Shown: positions 54,637-64,000, numbered from the stretch's first letter. The stretch: DNA of 64,000 nt from Lactobacillus kimbladii (GCF_014323605.1 NZ_SCMB01000002.1:124001-188000); one strand, 5' to 3'. Program-made: numbers and translations. The notes: generated by a model not told the origin, from the letters alone.

Positions 54637-55615
54637 CCCTTATTAGTGCCTGTGCAGCAGTTAAAACGGCAATGTTATAAACATCTTGAGTATTTGCCCC
54701 GCGCGAAAGATCATTAACAGGTTTGCGCAGTCCCTGCAAGATAGGGCCAATAGCCGCAAAGTTACCTAGACGTTGAGCAATTTTATAAGAAATGTTGCCA
54801 GACTGCAATTCAGGAAAAATAAAAATATTTGCTCGTCCCTTAATGACAGATTCTGGAGCTTTTTTAGCAGCTACTTCAGGCACAAAAGCAGCATCAAATT
54901 GTAACTCACCATCTGCAGGAATATCTGAATGTTGCTGTTTAAAAATTTCTGTAGCTTGTTCAACTTTAGCAACCATATCTGCCTGGGCTGAACCTTTAGT
55001 TGAAAAACTTAAAAATGCGACTTTAGGATCAATATTAATCATTTGTGCAGTCTTAACTGACTGGTATGCAATTTCAGCTAAAGTTTGGCTATCTGGATCT
55101 AGATTAATTGCGCAATCAGCAAAGATATATTTTTCATCGTGCCGCTCCATAATAAAACTGCCGGAAACACGTTTCATGCCTTTAGCGGTGTGGATCAATT
55201 GCAAAGCCGGTCTTACCGTTGCAGCAGTCGAATGAGTTGCTCCTGATACCATGCCGTCGGCCAGCCCCATTTCAACGAGCATAGTGCCAAAATAATTTGG
55301 ATCTTTTACTGTTTCTGCTATTTCACTGGGGTCAACTTTTTTCCCTCGTGCGTTGATAAAGCTCTGCACCATAGCTGCCTTGTTCTCATAGTGAGCTGGA
55401 TCAATTATTACTAACTCTCTAAAAGTTAAATTTTGTTCTTGTACCAAACTAGTTATCTTCGTGGAACTGCCTAATAAAATGGGCTTAACAACATTATCCA
55501 AAGATAATTTGCTGGCTGCGTTTAAAATGCGGAGGTCATCTCCTTCAGGAAAAACAATCTGATACTTTCTGTGTGACTTTTGTGCTTTATTTTTTAATAA
55601 ATCAAAAACGCTCAT
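54617..55615 (-). CDS. pta: Phosphate acetyltransferase
   Basis: Interconverts acetyl-CoA and acetyl-phosphate, coupling to acetate kinase (ackA, 16-17 kb). 332 residues, the short single-domain (EutD/PTA) form. Signature segments FPEGDDLRIL, YFGTMLVEMGLADGMVSGA and IFPELQSGNISYK are present. Start ATG with AGGTAG. It lies in the order ung-pta-tsaE, which is conserved in lactobacilli. Confidence 0.96.
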   Translation of the reverse strand: MSVFDLLKNKAQKSHRKYQIVFPEGDDLRILNAASKLSLDNVVKPILLGSSTKITSLVQEQNLTFRELVIIDPAHYENKAAMVQSFINARGKKVDPSEIAETVKDPNYFGTMLVEMGLADGMVSGATHSTAATVRPALQLIHTAKGMKRVSGSFIMERHDEKYIFADCAINLDPDSQTLAEIAYQSVKTAQMINIDPKVAFLSFSTKGSAQADMVAKVEQATEIFKQQHSDIPADGELQFDAAFVPEVAAKKAPESVIKGRANIFIFPELQSGNISYKIAQRLGNFAAIGPILQGLRKPVNDLSRGANTQDVYNIAVLTAAQALIRDEENEA

Positions 55616-55626
55616 TTATTTTCTAC

Positions 55627-56322
55627 CTATGCTAAATCTGCTTGTGTAACTTTGGTCGGCAACTGCCAATCAATGGGAATTTCGTTAAAATTTTTTAGTG
55701 CTTCGTTGCAGCGTGAAAAAGGTCTTGAACCAAAAAATCCTCTGTCTGCGGAATACGGACTTGGATGAGCTGATTTAATCACAAAGTTTTTATCTTGGTC
55801 AATCAAAACGATTTTATTTTGAGCATAGCGACCCCATAATATGAAGACCACTTTGCCACGATCACTTAAAGCCTTAATTGCGGCGTCAGTTACTTCTTCC
55901 CAGCCTTTTCCCTGGTGACCGTTAGCATGACCGTAAGGGACAGTTAAAACAGCATTTAATAGTAAAACTCCCTGATCTGCCCATTTTTTTAAATAACCAT
56001 GATTAACGGGTCTACAACCCACATCATCATAAAGTTCCTTATAAATGTTTTGCAGAGAAGGTGGCAATTTTACACCGGGATTAACTGAAAAGCTCATCCC
56101 TGTTGCCTGACCAGGATTATGATACGGATCCTGTCCCAAAATGACTACTTTAGTATTTGCAAATGAAGTTAACTTAAAAGCGGTAAAAATATGATACATA
56201 TCAGGATAAATCTTTTTGGTCGCATATTCTTTTTTTAAAAATTCATGTAATCGCTGATACTTTTCACTGTTAAACACTGGAGCCAAGATTTCATCCCAGT
56301 CGTTTCCAATAAATTTTTTCAT
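55627..56322 (-). CDS. ung: Uracil-DNA glycosylase, family 1
   Basis: Removes uracil from DNA to start base-excision repair. 231 residues with catalytic [11 protein letters not shown] (Asp in the QDPYH), the uracil-binding [13 protein letters not shown] and DNA-intercalating HPSPYSAD. The start is the ATG at 56320-56322; the GTG one codon earlier is part of the AGGTG site. Eleven bases before pta, so probably in one operon. Confidence 0.96.
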   Translation of the reverse strand: MKKFIGNDWDEILAPVFNSEKYQRLHEFLKKEYATKKIYPDMYHIFTAFKLTSFANTKVVILGQDPYHNPGQATGMSFSVNPGVKLPPSLQNIYKELYDDVGCRPVNHGYLKKWADQGVLLLNAVLTVPYGHANGHQGKGWEEVTDAAIKALSDRGKVVFILWGRYAQNKIVLIDQDKNFVIKSAHPSPYSADRGFFGSRPFSRCNEALKNFNEIPIDWQLPTKVTQADLA

Positions 56323-56516
56323 CACCTAAACAGCCTCTCTTTCGTTAACTTTTATGTTATCATGAAATTAATAATGAAAGTGGGACAATAAATACTTTTA
56401 ATTTCTTTTAATTTTCATGTGAAGTTGATAAAAATTAAAGGTAAGGTTTTCTTCATGATGTTAACATGTAAAGTACTCATTTAACTAGCAAAATTGGAGG
56501 AGGAGTAATTTTACCA

Positions 56517-57392
56517 TTGATTAAATTAGTAGCTTGTGATTTAGACGGAACTCTTTTTAACAGTGATATGGCTATATCAGACAAAAATATCGCTGCGATT
56601 CGTGCAGCACAAAAAAATGGTATTGAATTTTTAGTGGCAACCGGACGTGCGCCGCGACAATCTCGTAAAACTATGCATGATTATGGCCTTAAAACTGGCT
56701 TCATTAACATTAATGGTGCATTAGTCTATGATGCAGATGCCAATTTAAAGGTTAAGCACAAACTGCCAAATAAAAAAGCCGGCCTAATTTCAAAAATCCT
56801 CAGGGAAAATAATATTTATTTTGAATTAGTCACTGCTGAAAAGATTTTCTCAACGGATACTAGTAAGCGAATAGTTAATTTGGCTCGTTCCTTAATGTTA
56901 CTTGATCCCAAGGTTAATTTTAAAAAAGCAGTAGCTACTGCTGCAGGTAGTGATGCTATGCTAAGCATGACTTTAGTAGATGATTATGATCACTTGCTAA
57001 CAAATCCCAAGATTGAAATCATGAAAATTATTGCATTCGATGGTCGCGGTCAAGCTGCTTTTACTCAAGCTAAAAAAGAAATCAATGCTTTAGGTGACGT
57101 TGTTGTGACTTCAAGCTCTGCTGCTAACATTGAGATTAATGATGCTAAAGCACAAAAGGGACCAGCGCTTCTTGATTATGCACGTCAAAAGGGTATTAAA
57201 CGTGAAGAAGTAGCTGCTATCGGTGATAATTTAAATGATGCCAGCATGATTAGAGATGCCGGAACAGGGGTGGCTATGGCCAATGCTGTTCCGGCAATAA
57301 AAAAATTAGCACAAGTCAAAACCAAGTCAAATAATGAAGATGGAGTTGCTTATATTTTAAGAAAATTTATCAAGGATAATGCAAAAGAATAG
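56517..57392 (+). CDS. Cof-type HAD-IIB phosphatase
   Basis: 291 residues. Motif I ACDLDGTLFN, motif II ATGRAP, cap domain (about 85-195), and motif IV GDNLNDASMI (about residue 238-247). Likely releases phosphate from a sugar- or cofactor-phosphate. It begins at a TTG; a strong GGAGGAGGAG lies 11 bases upstream. The next gene follows ten bases later. Confidence 0.87.
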   Translation: MIKLVACDLDGTLFNSDMAISDKNIAAIRAAQKNGIEFLVATGRAPRQSRKTMHDYGLKTGFININGALVYDADANLKVKHKLPNKKAGLISKILRENNIYFELVTAEKIFSTDTSKRIVNLARSLMLLDPKVNFKKAVATAAGSDAMLSMTLVDDYDHLLTNPKIEIMKIIAFDGRGQAAFTQAKKEINALGDVVVTSSSAANIEINDAKAQKGPALLDYARQKGIKREEVAAIGDNLNDASMIRDAGTGVAMANAVPAIKKLAQVKTKSNNEDGVAYILRKFIKDNAKE

Positions 57393-57402
57393 AGGTGCTT
57401 AG

Positions 57403-57924
57403 ATGCGCTACTTACTGGAACTAACTCAAAAACAGGAATATGGTCAAATTCCTGTAGCCAACGAACAGAATAAAATTCAGTATATAATTCAAGGCAATTT
57501 AGATAATCCCAACCATACTCTGTACTTAAAAAAAGTTAATGGTAAAGAAATCGGACGTCTTTATACCGATGGCAATGGATTTATTTCTTCCTACACAATT
57601 GATGTTATCAACCATTCTTTAGTAAAGGTTAAACGCTTAAACAATAAATTGGCAAACCTTTTTTATATTACTAGATTAAATTATATAGTCTCTGGCAGTA
57701 TCAAAAAGGGAAGTTATAAGTTCCTCTTTGGTATCAAAAAAGTCGCAACAGTGCGTACTGTTGTTCAAAGTGAGGGCGTAGTCCTCATTTGCGACATTGA
57801 ACGACCTGAAGATGTTCCCTTTATTTTATTATGTGCTACTCTTTTCACCCAGTGGCATACTACACCATTAAGACTGCCAACTTTTCCACCTATTGGTCGT
57901 AAATATAATGTTAACTTTAATTAA
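57403..57924 (+). CDS. LURP-one-like (tubby-fold) protein of unknown function
   Basis: 173 residues, no signal peptide or membrane helix. The alternating beta pattern (KIQYIIQGN, HTLYLKKVNGKEIGRLY, NYIVSGSI) resembles the YxjI/LURP-one-related barrel. The family often carries a phosphoinositide- or membrane-facing barrel, but its role in bacteria is unclear. It is cotranscribed with the phosphatase in front. The family call is by pattern, so treat it as tentative. Confidence 0.5.
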   Translation: MRYLLELTQKQEYGQIPVANEQNKIQYIIQGNLDNPNHTLYLKKVNGKEIGRLYTDGNGFISSYTIDVINHSLVKVKRLNNKLANLFYITRLNYIVSGSIKKGSYKFLFGIKKVATVRTVVQSEGVVLICDIERPEDVPFILLCATLFTQWHTTPLRLPTFPPIGRKYNVNFN

Positions 57925-57927
57925 TAT

Positions 57928-57963
57928 AGTTACTAGTATATCAAACTGACTTTACTAGTAACT
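57928..57963. terminator. Terminator after the LURP-like gene
   Basis: AGTTACTAGTA / TACTAGTAACT stem followed by TTTTTGGG on the plus strand. The SGNH gene ends 50 bases further on. Confidence 0.8.
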
Positions 57964-58012
57964 TTTTGGGCTTTATAATTTACTATTTTGACGTAAAAAA
58001 TGTTGAGTACTT

Positions 58013-58585
58013 TTAGGTAATCAATAATTCTTTTACCAGTAAATATGATAAAAACTGGTATCCTTCTGCTCCAAAATGCAAACCATCATTTAATTGTCCT
58101 CGACAAAGATTTGTTAAGTCACCACGTTTAATCATAGCTTGAAATAGGTTAATAAAATGCAAATTATAAGTTTCGGCTAGTTTTAATAATTCCGCAGTAT
58201 AAATAGCTATTTCACGATTGATTCTATTTTTTTGTCTGGTTTCATCAACTGCAGGCGGTGAAATCAAAATTACATTTTGCGGATAATATAAACAAATTAC
58301 GCTCGAAATTATGAGTGACATATTTTTCTTAAATTGGGTGACGGGAACTTTTTTATGCATAGCCAGGTCATTTGTTCCTAAGAGTAAAATCAATTTGTCA
58401 CAACGTTCAACTTTTAACACTAAATCTGGCAATAAAGCGTAAAATGCGCCAGAATTAATACCAGAAACTGCCGTATTAACTAATTTGCTTCCTGGTATTT
58501 TTTCTTTTATTGCTACGTTAATATGAGGCACTTTTAAGCCTTCTTTGCGTGCAATAATGCTATCCCCTGTTAGCAGTAATTTCAC
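58013..58585 (-). CDS. SGNH/GDSL-family hydrolase
   Basis: 190 residues. Block I GDSIIA (Ser nucleophile near residue 8), block III GTNDLAMH (Asn), and block V HFGAEGY (with the catalytic His, preceded by NDGLHF). No signal peptide, so probably cytoplasmic. Acts as an esterase or lipase; substrate unknown. The start is a GTG behind TAGGAGGAAATC. It is followed by a hairpin and then the secreted paralogue cluster. Confidence 0.88.
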   Translation of the reverse strand: MKLLLTGDSIIARKEGLKVPHINVAIKEKIPGSKLVNTAVSGINSGAFYALLPDLVLKVERCDKLILLLGTNDLAMHKKVPVTQFKKNMSLIISSVICLYYPQNVILISPPAVDETRQKNRINREIAIYTAELLKLAETYNLHFINLFQAMIKRGDLTNLCRGQLNDGLHFGAEGYQFLSYLLVKELLIT

Positions 58586-58611
58586 GATTTCCTCCTAACT
58601 TTTCATAAAAA

Positions 58612-58645
58612 AAACTGTAATCACAAATAGCTGAGACTACAGTTT
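58612..58645 (-). terminator. Terminator after the first secreted paralogue
   Basis: AAACTGTA / TACAGTTT stem with a T run on the minus strand, seven bases after the stop at 58652, so it ends the 201-residue gene. Confidence 0.82.
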
Positions 58646-58651
58646 AATATC

Positions 58652-59257
58652 TTAACGAGGATTAATTTTACTATACTTCATATTTTTAAATTCATATGCA
58701 TTATATTTATTAGTTAAAGTTTTAGATTTAAAATATTGATTTATTACTAGACCATTTTCAGGATTACCTTGAAATAGTACTTTATGATTTTTACCTGCGA
58801 TTGATTCTTTTTTAACTATAAAAGCATAGCCATTTTTTAAGGATTTTTCTTGGACTGGGCTTAGAATAATCCATTTGTTACCATTTATTTTCTTACTTGT
58901 AACACGCATGTATTTAGCAAGTTCATTTTTGTTACTTTGTTTCCAGGCATTAGGCATTTGCCAAGGATATTTTCTTGTTCCTTTAACAAAACCTGTTTTC
59001 ACAACTTTAACATAATCATTTGCCCAAGGAGTATTAAACGCAGTCTTGTGAATAAACATGGGGCTCGGTGTGAGATTATTGTTGCTAAACCACTTACCCC
59101 GCCAAGTCTTGGGAAATTTAAATTGCTGTCCCAGTCTAAGCTGGTTCTTCTGATTTTGCGCAGCTTTCGCCGTTTGCGGCTCGTTTGCTTTAATTGGAAC
59201 ACCAAGTGATAAAGTGAGAGATGCTATGGCAATTAATGCAGTGATTTTTTTAGACAT
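58652..59257 (-). CDS. Secreted paralogue A, unknown function (RGxW family)
   Basis: 201 residues. Signal peptide (MSKKITALIAIASLTLS, cleavage near ANEPQTA) and a mature domain of about 160 residues. It shares with its two neighbours the opening FKFPKTWRGKWFS and with the next gene a central KGTRKYPWQMPNAW. I recognise no known domain. It is probably secreted or wall-associated. No LPXTG or SLAP repeat. ATG behind GGAGAAAATAA. Each of the three genes has its own hairpin, so they may be regulated separately. Confidence 0.75.
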   Translation of the reverse strand: MSKKITALIAIASLTLSLGVPIKANEPQTAKAAQNQKNQLRLGQQFKFPKTWRGKWFSNNNLTPSPMFIHKTAFNTPWANDYVKVVKTGFVKGTRKYPWQMPNAWKQSNKNELAKYMRVTSKKINGNKWIILSPVQEKSLKNGYAFIVKKESIAGKNHKVLFQGNPENGLVINQYFKSKTLTNKYNAYEFKNMKYSKINPR

Positions 59258-59340
59258 TTATTTTCTCCTAAAATACTTTTTATTATATAGTAATAATTAT
59301 AAACTGGCTGCTCAATTTAAGAAATACATTTTTTATGAAA

Positions 59341-59368
59341 AAAACTGTTTCCATTTAAAACCAGTTTT
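59341..59368 (-). terminator. Terminator of secreted paralogue B
   Basis: AAAACTG / CAGTTTT stem with a TTTTTTT tail on the minus strand, 19 bases after the stop at 59387. Confidence 0.75.
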
Positions 59369-59386
59369 TAATTCTAAAATATATAT

Positions 59387-60028
59387 TTACTTTTTCTGAT
59401 ATTGATTAAAAACAGGAGCATATGTCTCATTCTTAAAATGATAATTCTGATATTTCTGTGCTAATTTTGGTGAACGGTAAAATTGATCATAGATTTCACC
59501 AGTCTTAGGATTAGCTTCAAACATTACTTTCTGGGTTTTACCGTCAATTTTTTTATTTTGTAAACTGAAAGCATATCCTATTTTAATATTATTTTCATCA
59601 ATCGGACTAAAAACTATCCACTTTTTATTTTTTAAATTTTTAGTTGTTACTCGTCCCAATTTTTTGAATATTTTATTGTGTTTTGTAAACCAACTGTGAG
59701 GCATTTGCCATAAGTATTTATTAGTACCTTTAACTTTGCCGACCGAAACTAATTCAACGTATTCTCCAGTCCAAGGAGTGTTGAAACCATTTTTCTTAAT
59801 AATCATGTTGCTTAAGTGACCATGTGTATTACTAAACCACCTGCCCCGCCATGATCGTGGAAATTTGAAATCTCTTTTAAAGCCATACTTAGTTTTATTA
59901 CTGATTTTCTTAACGGATTTTTGCACCTTAATAGTCTGAGCTTGATTTGTCTGGCTATTAATAATTCCACCTGCTGCAGCTAAAGCAATTACTGTTGCTG
60001 TCCAAATAGCAGTTTTACGAAATTTCAT
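59387..60028 (-). CDS. Secreted paralogue B, unknown function (RGxW family)
   Basis: 213 residues with signal peptide (to about ANSQTNQA, residue 30) and the same mature fold: FKFPRSWRGRWFSNTH, FNTPWTGEYVEL and KGTNKYLWQMPHSW match paralogue A at the same spacing. Identity with A is clearly recognisable by eye; C is more distant. Very basic. ATG behind AAGGAGTC. No enzymatic motif seen. One could suspect a surface-binding or bacteriocin-like factor, but nothing proves it. Confidence 0.75.
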   Translation of the reverse strand: MKFRKTAIWTATVIALAAAGGIINSQTNQAQTIKVQKSVKKISNKTKYGFKRDFKFPRSWRGRWFSNTHGHLSNMIIKKNGFNTPWTGEYVELVSVGKVKGTNKYLWQMPHSWFTKHNKIFKKLGRVTTKNLKNKKWIVFSPIDENNIKIGYAFSLQNKKIDGKTQKVMFEANPKTGEIYDQFYRSPKLAQKYQNYHFKNETYAPVFNQYQKK

Positions 60029-60116
60029 AGTATTGACTCCTTACTATAATTTTTACCTCATATTATGGACAGGTATTTTCCTTATTGCAAACGATATCAT
60101 TAAAAGTAAACAAAAA

Positions 60117-60134
60117 GCCACTATGAATAGTGAC
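60117..60134 (-). terminator. Weak terminator after secreted paralogue C
   Basis: GTCACTAT / ATAGTGGC hairpin with a short TTTTTG tail on the minus strand. Confidence 0.55.
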
Positions 60135-60162
60135 CTCGATTACTTAGGAAAAATGCATGAAA

Positions 60163-60744
60163 TTACCTTTCTCCGTATCTTTTTAGCTCTTTAGGCTTAT
60201 GACCTCCATATTTTTTAGCCAGCTTGCGTGTTTTCCAATAAACATTAGTAATTCTAAATGAGGAGGCAGTTCTATCAATTAAAACCTTATGTCCTTTGTA
60301 ATGATATAAGCCAAGACTCTCACCAGATAAAACCGGACTTACCCACGGATACATGGATATGTATTTTATCCCCTTATCTTTTTTAAACTTTACTGGATAA
60401 TATATTCTCGACCAGTTCCGCGCCGCCTTTGGTATTTTGGTACCTTTAAAATTAGCTTCTTGCTTATGCAATGGACTCCCGGCAATCGTGTGGGCAGTAA
60501 TCTTTATCTTATCAATTTTCTTTGATTTAATTCCATTGATGTCAAAATACTTGCCATACCATGTGCCGCGCATTTTTTTAGGTACAGTAAATTTTCCTAG
60601 GTCTCCCTTAACAAGTTTTGCCTCTACAACATTATTAAAATCCGCAAAATTACTATTACTTTGACTAACACAAAATCCTAAAATTAGCATTCCCAAGAGT
60701 GCTACTAATATTTCTGCTAGTTTAAAATTGACTTTCTTTTTCAT
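60163..60744 (-). CDS. Secreted paralogue C, unknown function (RGxW family, divergent)
   Basis: 193 residues. N-terminal hydrophobic signal or anchor (about 8-28) and a mature domain starting FTVPKKMRGTWYGKYF, which aligns with the RGKWFS region of A and B. The later part differs. Start chosen at the second ATG (60742-60744); an in-frame ATG four codons earlier has no ribosome site. It is the first gene of the three in the direction of transcription, with an unassigned promoter upstream. Confidence 0.68.
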   Translation of the reverse strand: MKKKVNFKLAEILVALLGMLILGFCVSQSNSNFADFNNVVEAKLVKGDLGKFTVPKKMRGTWYGKYFDINGIKSKKIDKIKITAHTIAGSPLHKQEANFKGTKIPKAARNWSRIYYPVKFKKDKGIKYISMYPWVSPVLSGESLGLYHYKGHKVLIDRTASSFRITNVYWKTRKLAKKYGGHKPKELKRYGER

Positions 60745-60848
60745 TTCACTGCTCATTTTATTATTTATATATTCATTACTTATGAATTTATGGTATTTTA
60801 TATTTTATTAAAAATCAAGCATAAACTAAATATCTTTTGAACAAACAA

Positions 60849-60879
60849 AAAAAGTTTCTGCAAATTGCAGAAACTTTTT
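60849..60879 (-). terminator. tpiA terminator
   Basis: A near-perfect stem AAAAAGTTTCTGCAA / TTGCAGAAACTTTTT one base apart, with a T tail on the minus strand, just after the tpiA stop. Confidence 0.92.
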
Positions 60880-60897
60880 GTTAAATTGCATTTAAAA

Positions 60898-61653
60898 TTA
60901 ATCTTGGTAGTTTACTAATTCCAAGAAGGAATCTGGTTTAAGTGAAGCACCGCCAACTAAACCACCATCAATATCAGGTTTAGCCATTAATTCTTTAACA
61001 TTGCCTGGATTTACAGAACCACCATATTGAATTCTAACATTCTCAGCAGTTTCTTCATTGTACAAATCCTTGACAGTATCACGAATAGTCTTGCACATTT
61101 CTTCAGCTTGATCTGAACTGGCAGTCTTACCGGTTCCAATAGCCCAGATTGGTTCATAGGCAATAACTAAACTGGCAACCTGATCCGCAGATAAGCCAGC
61201 AAGTGTAGCCTTGATTTGACTAACTACCCAATCTTCTTGCTTATTAGCCTCACGTGTTTCAAGTGATTCGCCACAGCAAATAATTGGGGTAATATCATTA
61301 GCAAATAAAGCTTTAGCCTTCTTATTAATGTCTTCGTCTGTTTCGTGGAAATAGCCGCGACGTTCTGAGTGACCAATAATACAATAATTCATGCCCATTT
61401 CTTTTAAAACTTTAGGTGAGGTTTCACCAGTGAAGGCACCTTCATCTTCGAAATAAGCATTTTCGGCACCGACCCTTAATTCAGAGCCTTTTGCAGCTTG
61501 AGCTAAACTTTCAAGGTCAACAGCTGGAGCACAAATCAAAGCTTCAACTTTACTTGCTTCTGGCAATTTATCCTTTACAGCAGCAACAAATTCCTTTGTT
61601 TGCTTTGGATTCATATGTAATTTCCAGTTACCAGCAATAATTGGTGTACGCAT
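60898..61653 (-). CDS. tpiA: Triosephosphate isomerase
   Basis: Interconverts dihydroxyacetone phosphate and glyceraldehyde-3-phosphate. 251 residues of the TIM barrel, with the lysine in GNWKLHMN, the catalytic His in IIGHSERR and the Glu in [13 protein letters not shown]. It follows pgk by 24 bases and is the last gene of the gap-pgk-tpiA glycolytic run. Confidence 0.98.
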   Translation of the reverse strand: MRTPIIAGNWKLHMNPKQTKEFVAAVKDKLPEASKVEALICAPAVDLESLAQAAKGSELRVGAENAYFEDEGAFTGETSPKVLKEMGMNYCIIGHSERRGYFHETDEDINKKAKALFANDITPIICCGESLETREANKQEDWVVSQIKATLAGLSADQVASLVIAYEPIWAIGTGKTASSDQAEEMCKTIRDTVKDLYNEETAENVRIQYGGSVNPGNVKELMAKPDIDGGLVGGASLKPDSFLELVNYQD

Positions 61654-61677
61654 GTAAATAATGTCCTTTCTTAAAGT

Positions 61678-62889
61678 TTATTTGTCTGAAATGCAGGCAA
61701 TTCCTGGTAATTCCTTACCTTCAAGGTACTGCAAGGAAGCACCACCACCAGTTGAGATGTGGGTAATCTTAGGAGCAATACCAAGTTGTTTAGCAGCAGC
61801 AGTAGAATCACCACCACCGATAATAGTAGTAGCATCAGTTAAATCAGCAAGAGCCTTACCAACTTCTAACGTGCCTTCAGCAAAGTTTGACATTTCAAAG
61901 GCACCCATTGGTCCGTTCCAAACAACAGTCTTGGCATCTTTTAAAACATCCTTAAACTTAGCAACAGTTTTAGGACCGATATCAAGACCCATCATGTTTT
62001 CTGGGATATCATCACCGACAACTTTACGGGCAGCATCGTTTGAAAATTCAGTTGCTGCAACGTTGTCAACAGGTAATACAATCTTGCCATCAGCGTCTTT
62101 TAACAATTTTTTAGCAAGATCAACCTTATCTGGTTCAAACAAAGATTTGCCAATTTCATGGCCTTGGGCTGCTAAGAATGTATAAGCCATGCCGCCACCA
62201 ATTAAAATGTGGTCTGATTTAGGAATAAGGTTAGTAATAACATCAATCTTGTCTGAAACCTTAGCACCACCTAAAATGGTAACAAATGGGTGTACAGGGT
62301 TAGCAACAGCATCACCTAAGAACTTGATTTCTTTTTCCATTAAGAAACCGGCAGCAACAGGCTTGCCATCCTTCTTCATGGCTTCAGCGATACCAACGTT
62401 AGAAGCGTGACTTCTGTGAGCAGTACCAAAAGCATCGTTAACGTACATGTCACCTAATGAAGCCCAGTATTCACCTAACTTAGGATCATTCTTGCTTTCA
62501 CGTTTACCGAAATCATTGTCAATATCTTGGAAACGAGTGTTTTCCAAAACAGCAACGTCACCGTCTTGCATCTTGGCAACAGCGTCTTCAACTTCTTTAC
62601 CTTCGTTAGCTGGAACAAAGGTAACTGGCTTCTTTAAGAGCTCGCTTAAACGGTCAGCAACTGGTTTTAATGACAATTCTTTCTTATCATCATCTGACTT
62701 TACACGTCCCAAGTGACTGAGTAAAATTGCCTTACCACCATTTTCAATGATGTAGTTAATAGTAGGAAGTGCAGCAACAATTCTGTTGTCATCGCCAATC
62801 ACACCATCTTTAATTGGCACGTTAAAATCAACACGGACTAAAACCTTTTTGTCTTTTACATCAAGGTCAGAAACAATTAATTTAGCCAT
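61678..62889 (-). CDS. pgk: Phosphoglycerate kinase
   Basis: Moves phosphate from 1,3-bisphosphoglycerate to ADP, an ATP-forming step. 403 residues with N-terminal substrate residues [11 protein letters not shown] and LSHLGRVK, and C-terminal nucleotide motif [13 protein letters not shown]. The ATG has GGAGGATATAG upstream. It lies behind a terminator that follows gap, with only 41 bases in between, so pgk may depend partly on read-through from gap. Confidence 0.98.
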   Translation of the reverse strand: MAKLIVSDLDVKDKKVLVRVDFNVPIKDGVIGDDNRIVAALPTINYIIENGGKAILLSHLGRVKSDDDKKELSLKPVADRLSELLKKPVTFVPANEGKEVEDAVAKMQDGDVAVLENTRFQDIDNDFGKRESKNDPKLGEYWASLGDMYVNDAFGTAHRSHASNVGIAEAMKKDGKPVAAGFLMEKEIKFLGDAVANPVHPFVTILGGAKVSDKIDVITNLIPKSDHILIGGGMAYTFLAAQGHEIGKSLFEPDKVDLAKKLLKDADGKIVLPVDNVAATEFSNDAARKVVGDDIPENMMGLDIGPKTVAKFKDVLKDAKTVVWNGPMGAFEMSNFAEGTLEVGKALADLTDATTIIGGGDSTAAAKQLGIAPKITHISTGGGASLQYLEGKELPGIACISDK

Positions 62890-62930
62890 CTATATCCTCC
62901 GATAACTTAATTATTTTTAATTTTGAAAAA

Positions 62931-62960
62931 AAGGCGGAAGGAAGAATTTCCCTCCGCCTT
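62931..62960 (-). terminator. Hairpin between gap and pgk
   Basis: AAGGCGGA(A)GG / CC(C)TCCGCCTT stem with TTTTTTT on the minus strand. It would lower pgk-tpiA expression relative to gap. Confidence 0.88.
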
Positions 62961-62996
62961 CTCTTTTACCACTTAACAGTAATCAAATATTACAGA

Positions 62997-64000
62997 TTAA
63001 AGAGTAGCAAATTTCAACAAAGTACGAACCATTTGGCAAGTGAATGAGTATTCATTGTCATACCAAGCAACAGTCTTAACTAATTGATTGTCACCGGCAG
63101 TAGTTACCATAGTTTGAGTTGGGTCAAAGATTGAACCAGCAGTCATACCAACTACATCACTTGAAACGATTTCGTCATCGTTGTAAGCAAATGATGGGCT
63201 TTCGTACTTCTTCAATGCTGAGTTAACTTCGTCAGCAGTAACTTTCTTGTCAAGGATTGAAACTAATTCAGTTAATGAACCATCAGTAACTGGAACACGT
63301 TGTGCGTGACCATTAACTTTACCATTCAATTCTGGAACAACAAGACCGATAGCCTTAGCAGCACCAGTTGAGTGAGGAATAATGTTAACAGCAGCAGCAC
63401 GTGCTGAACGCTTGTTACCACCACGAACAGGACCATCCAAAAGCATTTGGGTTGAAGTGTAAGCGTGGATAGTAGTCATAGTAGCTACCTTGATGCCAAA
63501 CTCTTTTTGCAAAGCATCAACCATTGGTGCTAATGAGTTAGTAGTACATGAACCAGCTGAAACGATCTTGTCGTTTGCATCCAAAGTGTCATCGTTTACT
63601 GAGTAAACAATAGTCTTCAAGTCATTGCCGGCAGGAGCTGAAATCAAGACTCTCTTGGCACCTGCGTCAAGGTGAGCTTGTGACTTAGCCTTGCTTGTGT
63701 AGAAACCAGTACATTCAAGAACAAAGTCAACACCATCATTCTTAACCCAAGGAATGTTTTGAGCTTGAGGTTCTGCGTATACACGGTATTTCTTGCCATC
63801 TACAACAATTGAATCTTCAGTAGCTGAAACTTCGTGGTTGAAAGTGCCATGAGTTGAGTCATATTTTAGCAAGTGTGCCAAAAGTGCTGGAGTAGTCAAG
63901 TCGTTAATAGCAACAACTTCAATATCCTTTGACTTTTCGCCCAAATCCATAATGCGACGGAATGCCAAACGACCAATACGGCCAAAGCCGTTAATACCAA
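62997..64000 (-). CDS. gap: Glyceraldehyde-3-phosphate dehydrogenase, type I (start outside window)
   Basis: Oxidises glyceraldehyde-3-phosphate with NAD+ to 1,3-bisphosphoglycerate. The visible part begins inside the family start [15 protein letters not shown] and continues to the stop. The catalytic Cys is in [13 protein letters not shown], the His in [10 protein letters not shown]. The true initiation codon is a few codons beyond 64000. An in-frame TTG at 63966-63968 is not the start, because the NAD-binding glycine motif precedes it. Confidence 0.97.
   Translation of the reverse strand, partial: GINGFGRIGRLAFRRIMDLGEKSKDIEVVAINDLTTPALLAHLLKYDSTHGTFNHEVSATEDSIVVDGKKYRVYAEPQAQNIPWVKNDGVDFVLECTGFYTSKAKSQAHLDAGAKRVLISAPAGNDLKTIVYSVNDDTLDANDKIVSAGSCTTNSLAPMVDALQKEFGIKVATMTTIHAYTSTQMLLDGPVRGGNKRSARAAAVNIIPHSTGAAKAIGLVVPELNGKVNGHAQRVPVTDGSLTELVSILDKKVTADEVNSALKKYESPSFAYNDDEIVSSDVVGMTAGSIFDPTQTMVTTAGDNQLVKTVAWYDNEYSFTCQMVRTLLKFATL

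Overview
This window is a stretch of low-GC Gram-positive chromosome. Its gene content points to a host-associated Lactobacillus of the acidophilus/delbrueckii lineage. The evidence is the gap-pgk-tpi order, a tmRNA whose tag reads ANKENSYALAA, a secreted protein with SLAP (S-layer-type) repeats, an IMP dehydrogenase without CBS domains, and a ComG pilus operon followed by a YtxK-type methylase and ackA. I cannot name the species from sequence alone. Almost all of it is ordinary core chromosome. No CRISPR array, rRNA, tRNA or complete insertion sequence was seen.

Layout. 0-8 kb: the start of pgi, a VanZ-like protein, a lipoteichoic-acid synthase, an SPFH protein, and an operon of manA, a small membrane protein, a response regulator and a histidine kinase. 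8-14 kb: glpK-glpO with a cre-like site and a divergent LysR regulator, an MFS transporter and a lipoprotein. 14.4-16.1 kb: a lone intact tyrosine recombinase beside ssrA, which looks like the remnant of an integrative element. 16.3-22.3 kb: ackA, ytxK and comGA-GB-GC-GD-GE-GF, plus a 52-residue ORF that fits comGG. 22.5-32 kb: yebC, an amino-acid permease, a HAD phosphatase, and two ABC exporter cassettes (one FtsX-type, one ABC-2-type).

32-38 kb: a copper P-type ATPase and a cupredoxin behind two cop boxes, a lone ribbon-helix-helix protein, and an ABC-2 exporter operon. The leader of that operon contains a 33-codon cysteine-bearing ORF overlapping an intrinsic terminator. 38-46 kb: divergent add and guaB, an MFS-MarR pair with a perfect palindromic operator, a TagE/GtfA-type glycosyltransferase, a CopY-type repressor with a membrane protein, and a HAD phosphatase. 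46-57 kb: glmS, a SLAP-domain protein, the glmM-cdaR-cdaA-murB cell-wall and c-di-AMP block, a DnaQ-like exonuclease, tsaE, pta and ung. 57-64 kb: a HAD phosphatase, a LURP-like protein, an SGNH hydrolase, three tandem secreted paralogues of unknown function, tpiA, pgk and the start-truncated gap.

How the genes connect. Central carbon genes (pgi, gap, pgk, tpiA, pta, ackA, glpK, glpO, manA) feed glycolysis and acetate formation. glmS-glmM-murB supply peptidoglycan precursors, with CdaA c-di-AMP signalling embedded. ltaS and the TagE-like enzyme build and decorate teichoic acid. The copper genes form a split regulon, with the CopY-type repressor about 10 kb from its apparent operators. The items most worth a second look are the leader ORF/attenuator at 37.4-37.6 kb, the three secreted paralogues at 58.6-60.8 kb, and the integrase-ssrA junction.
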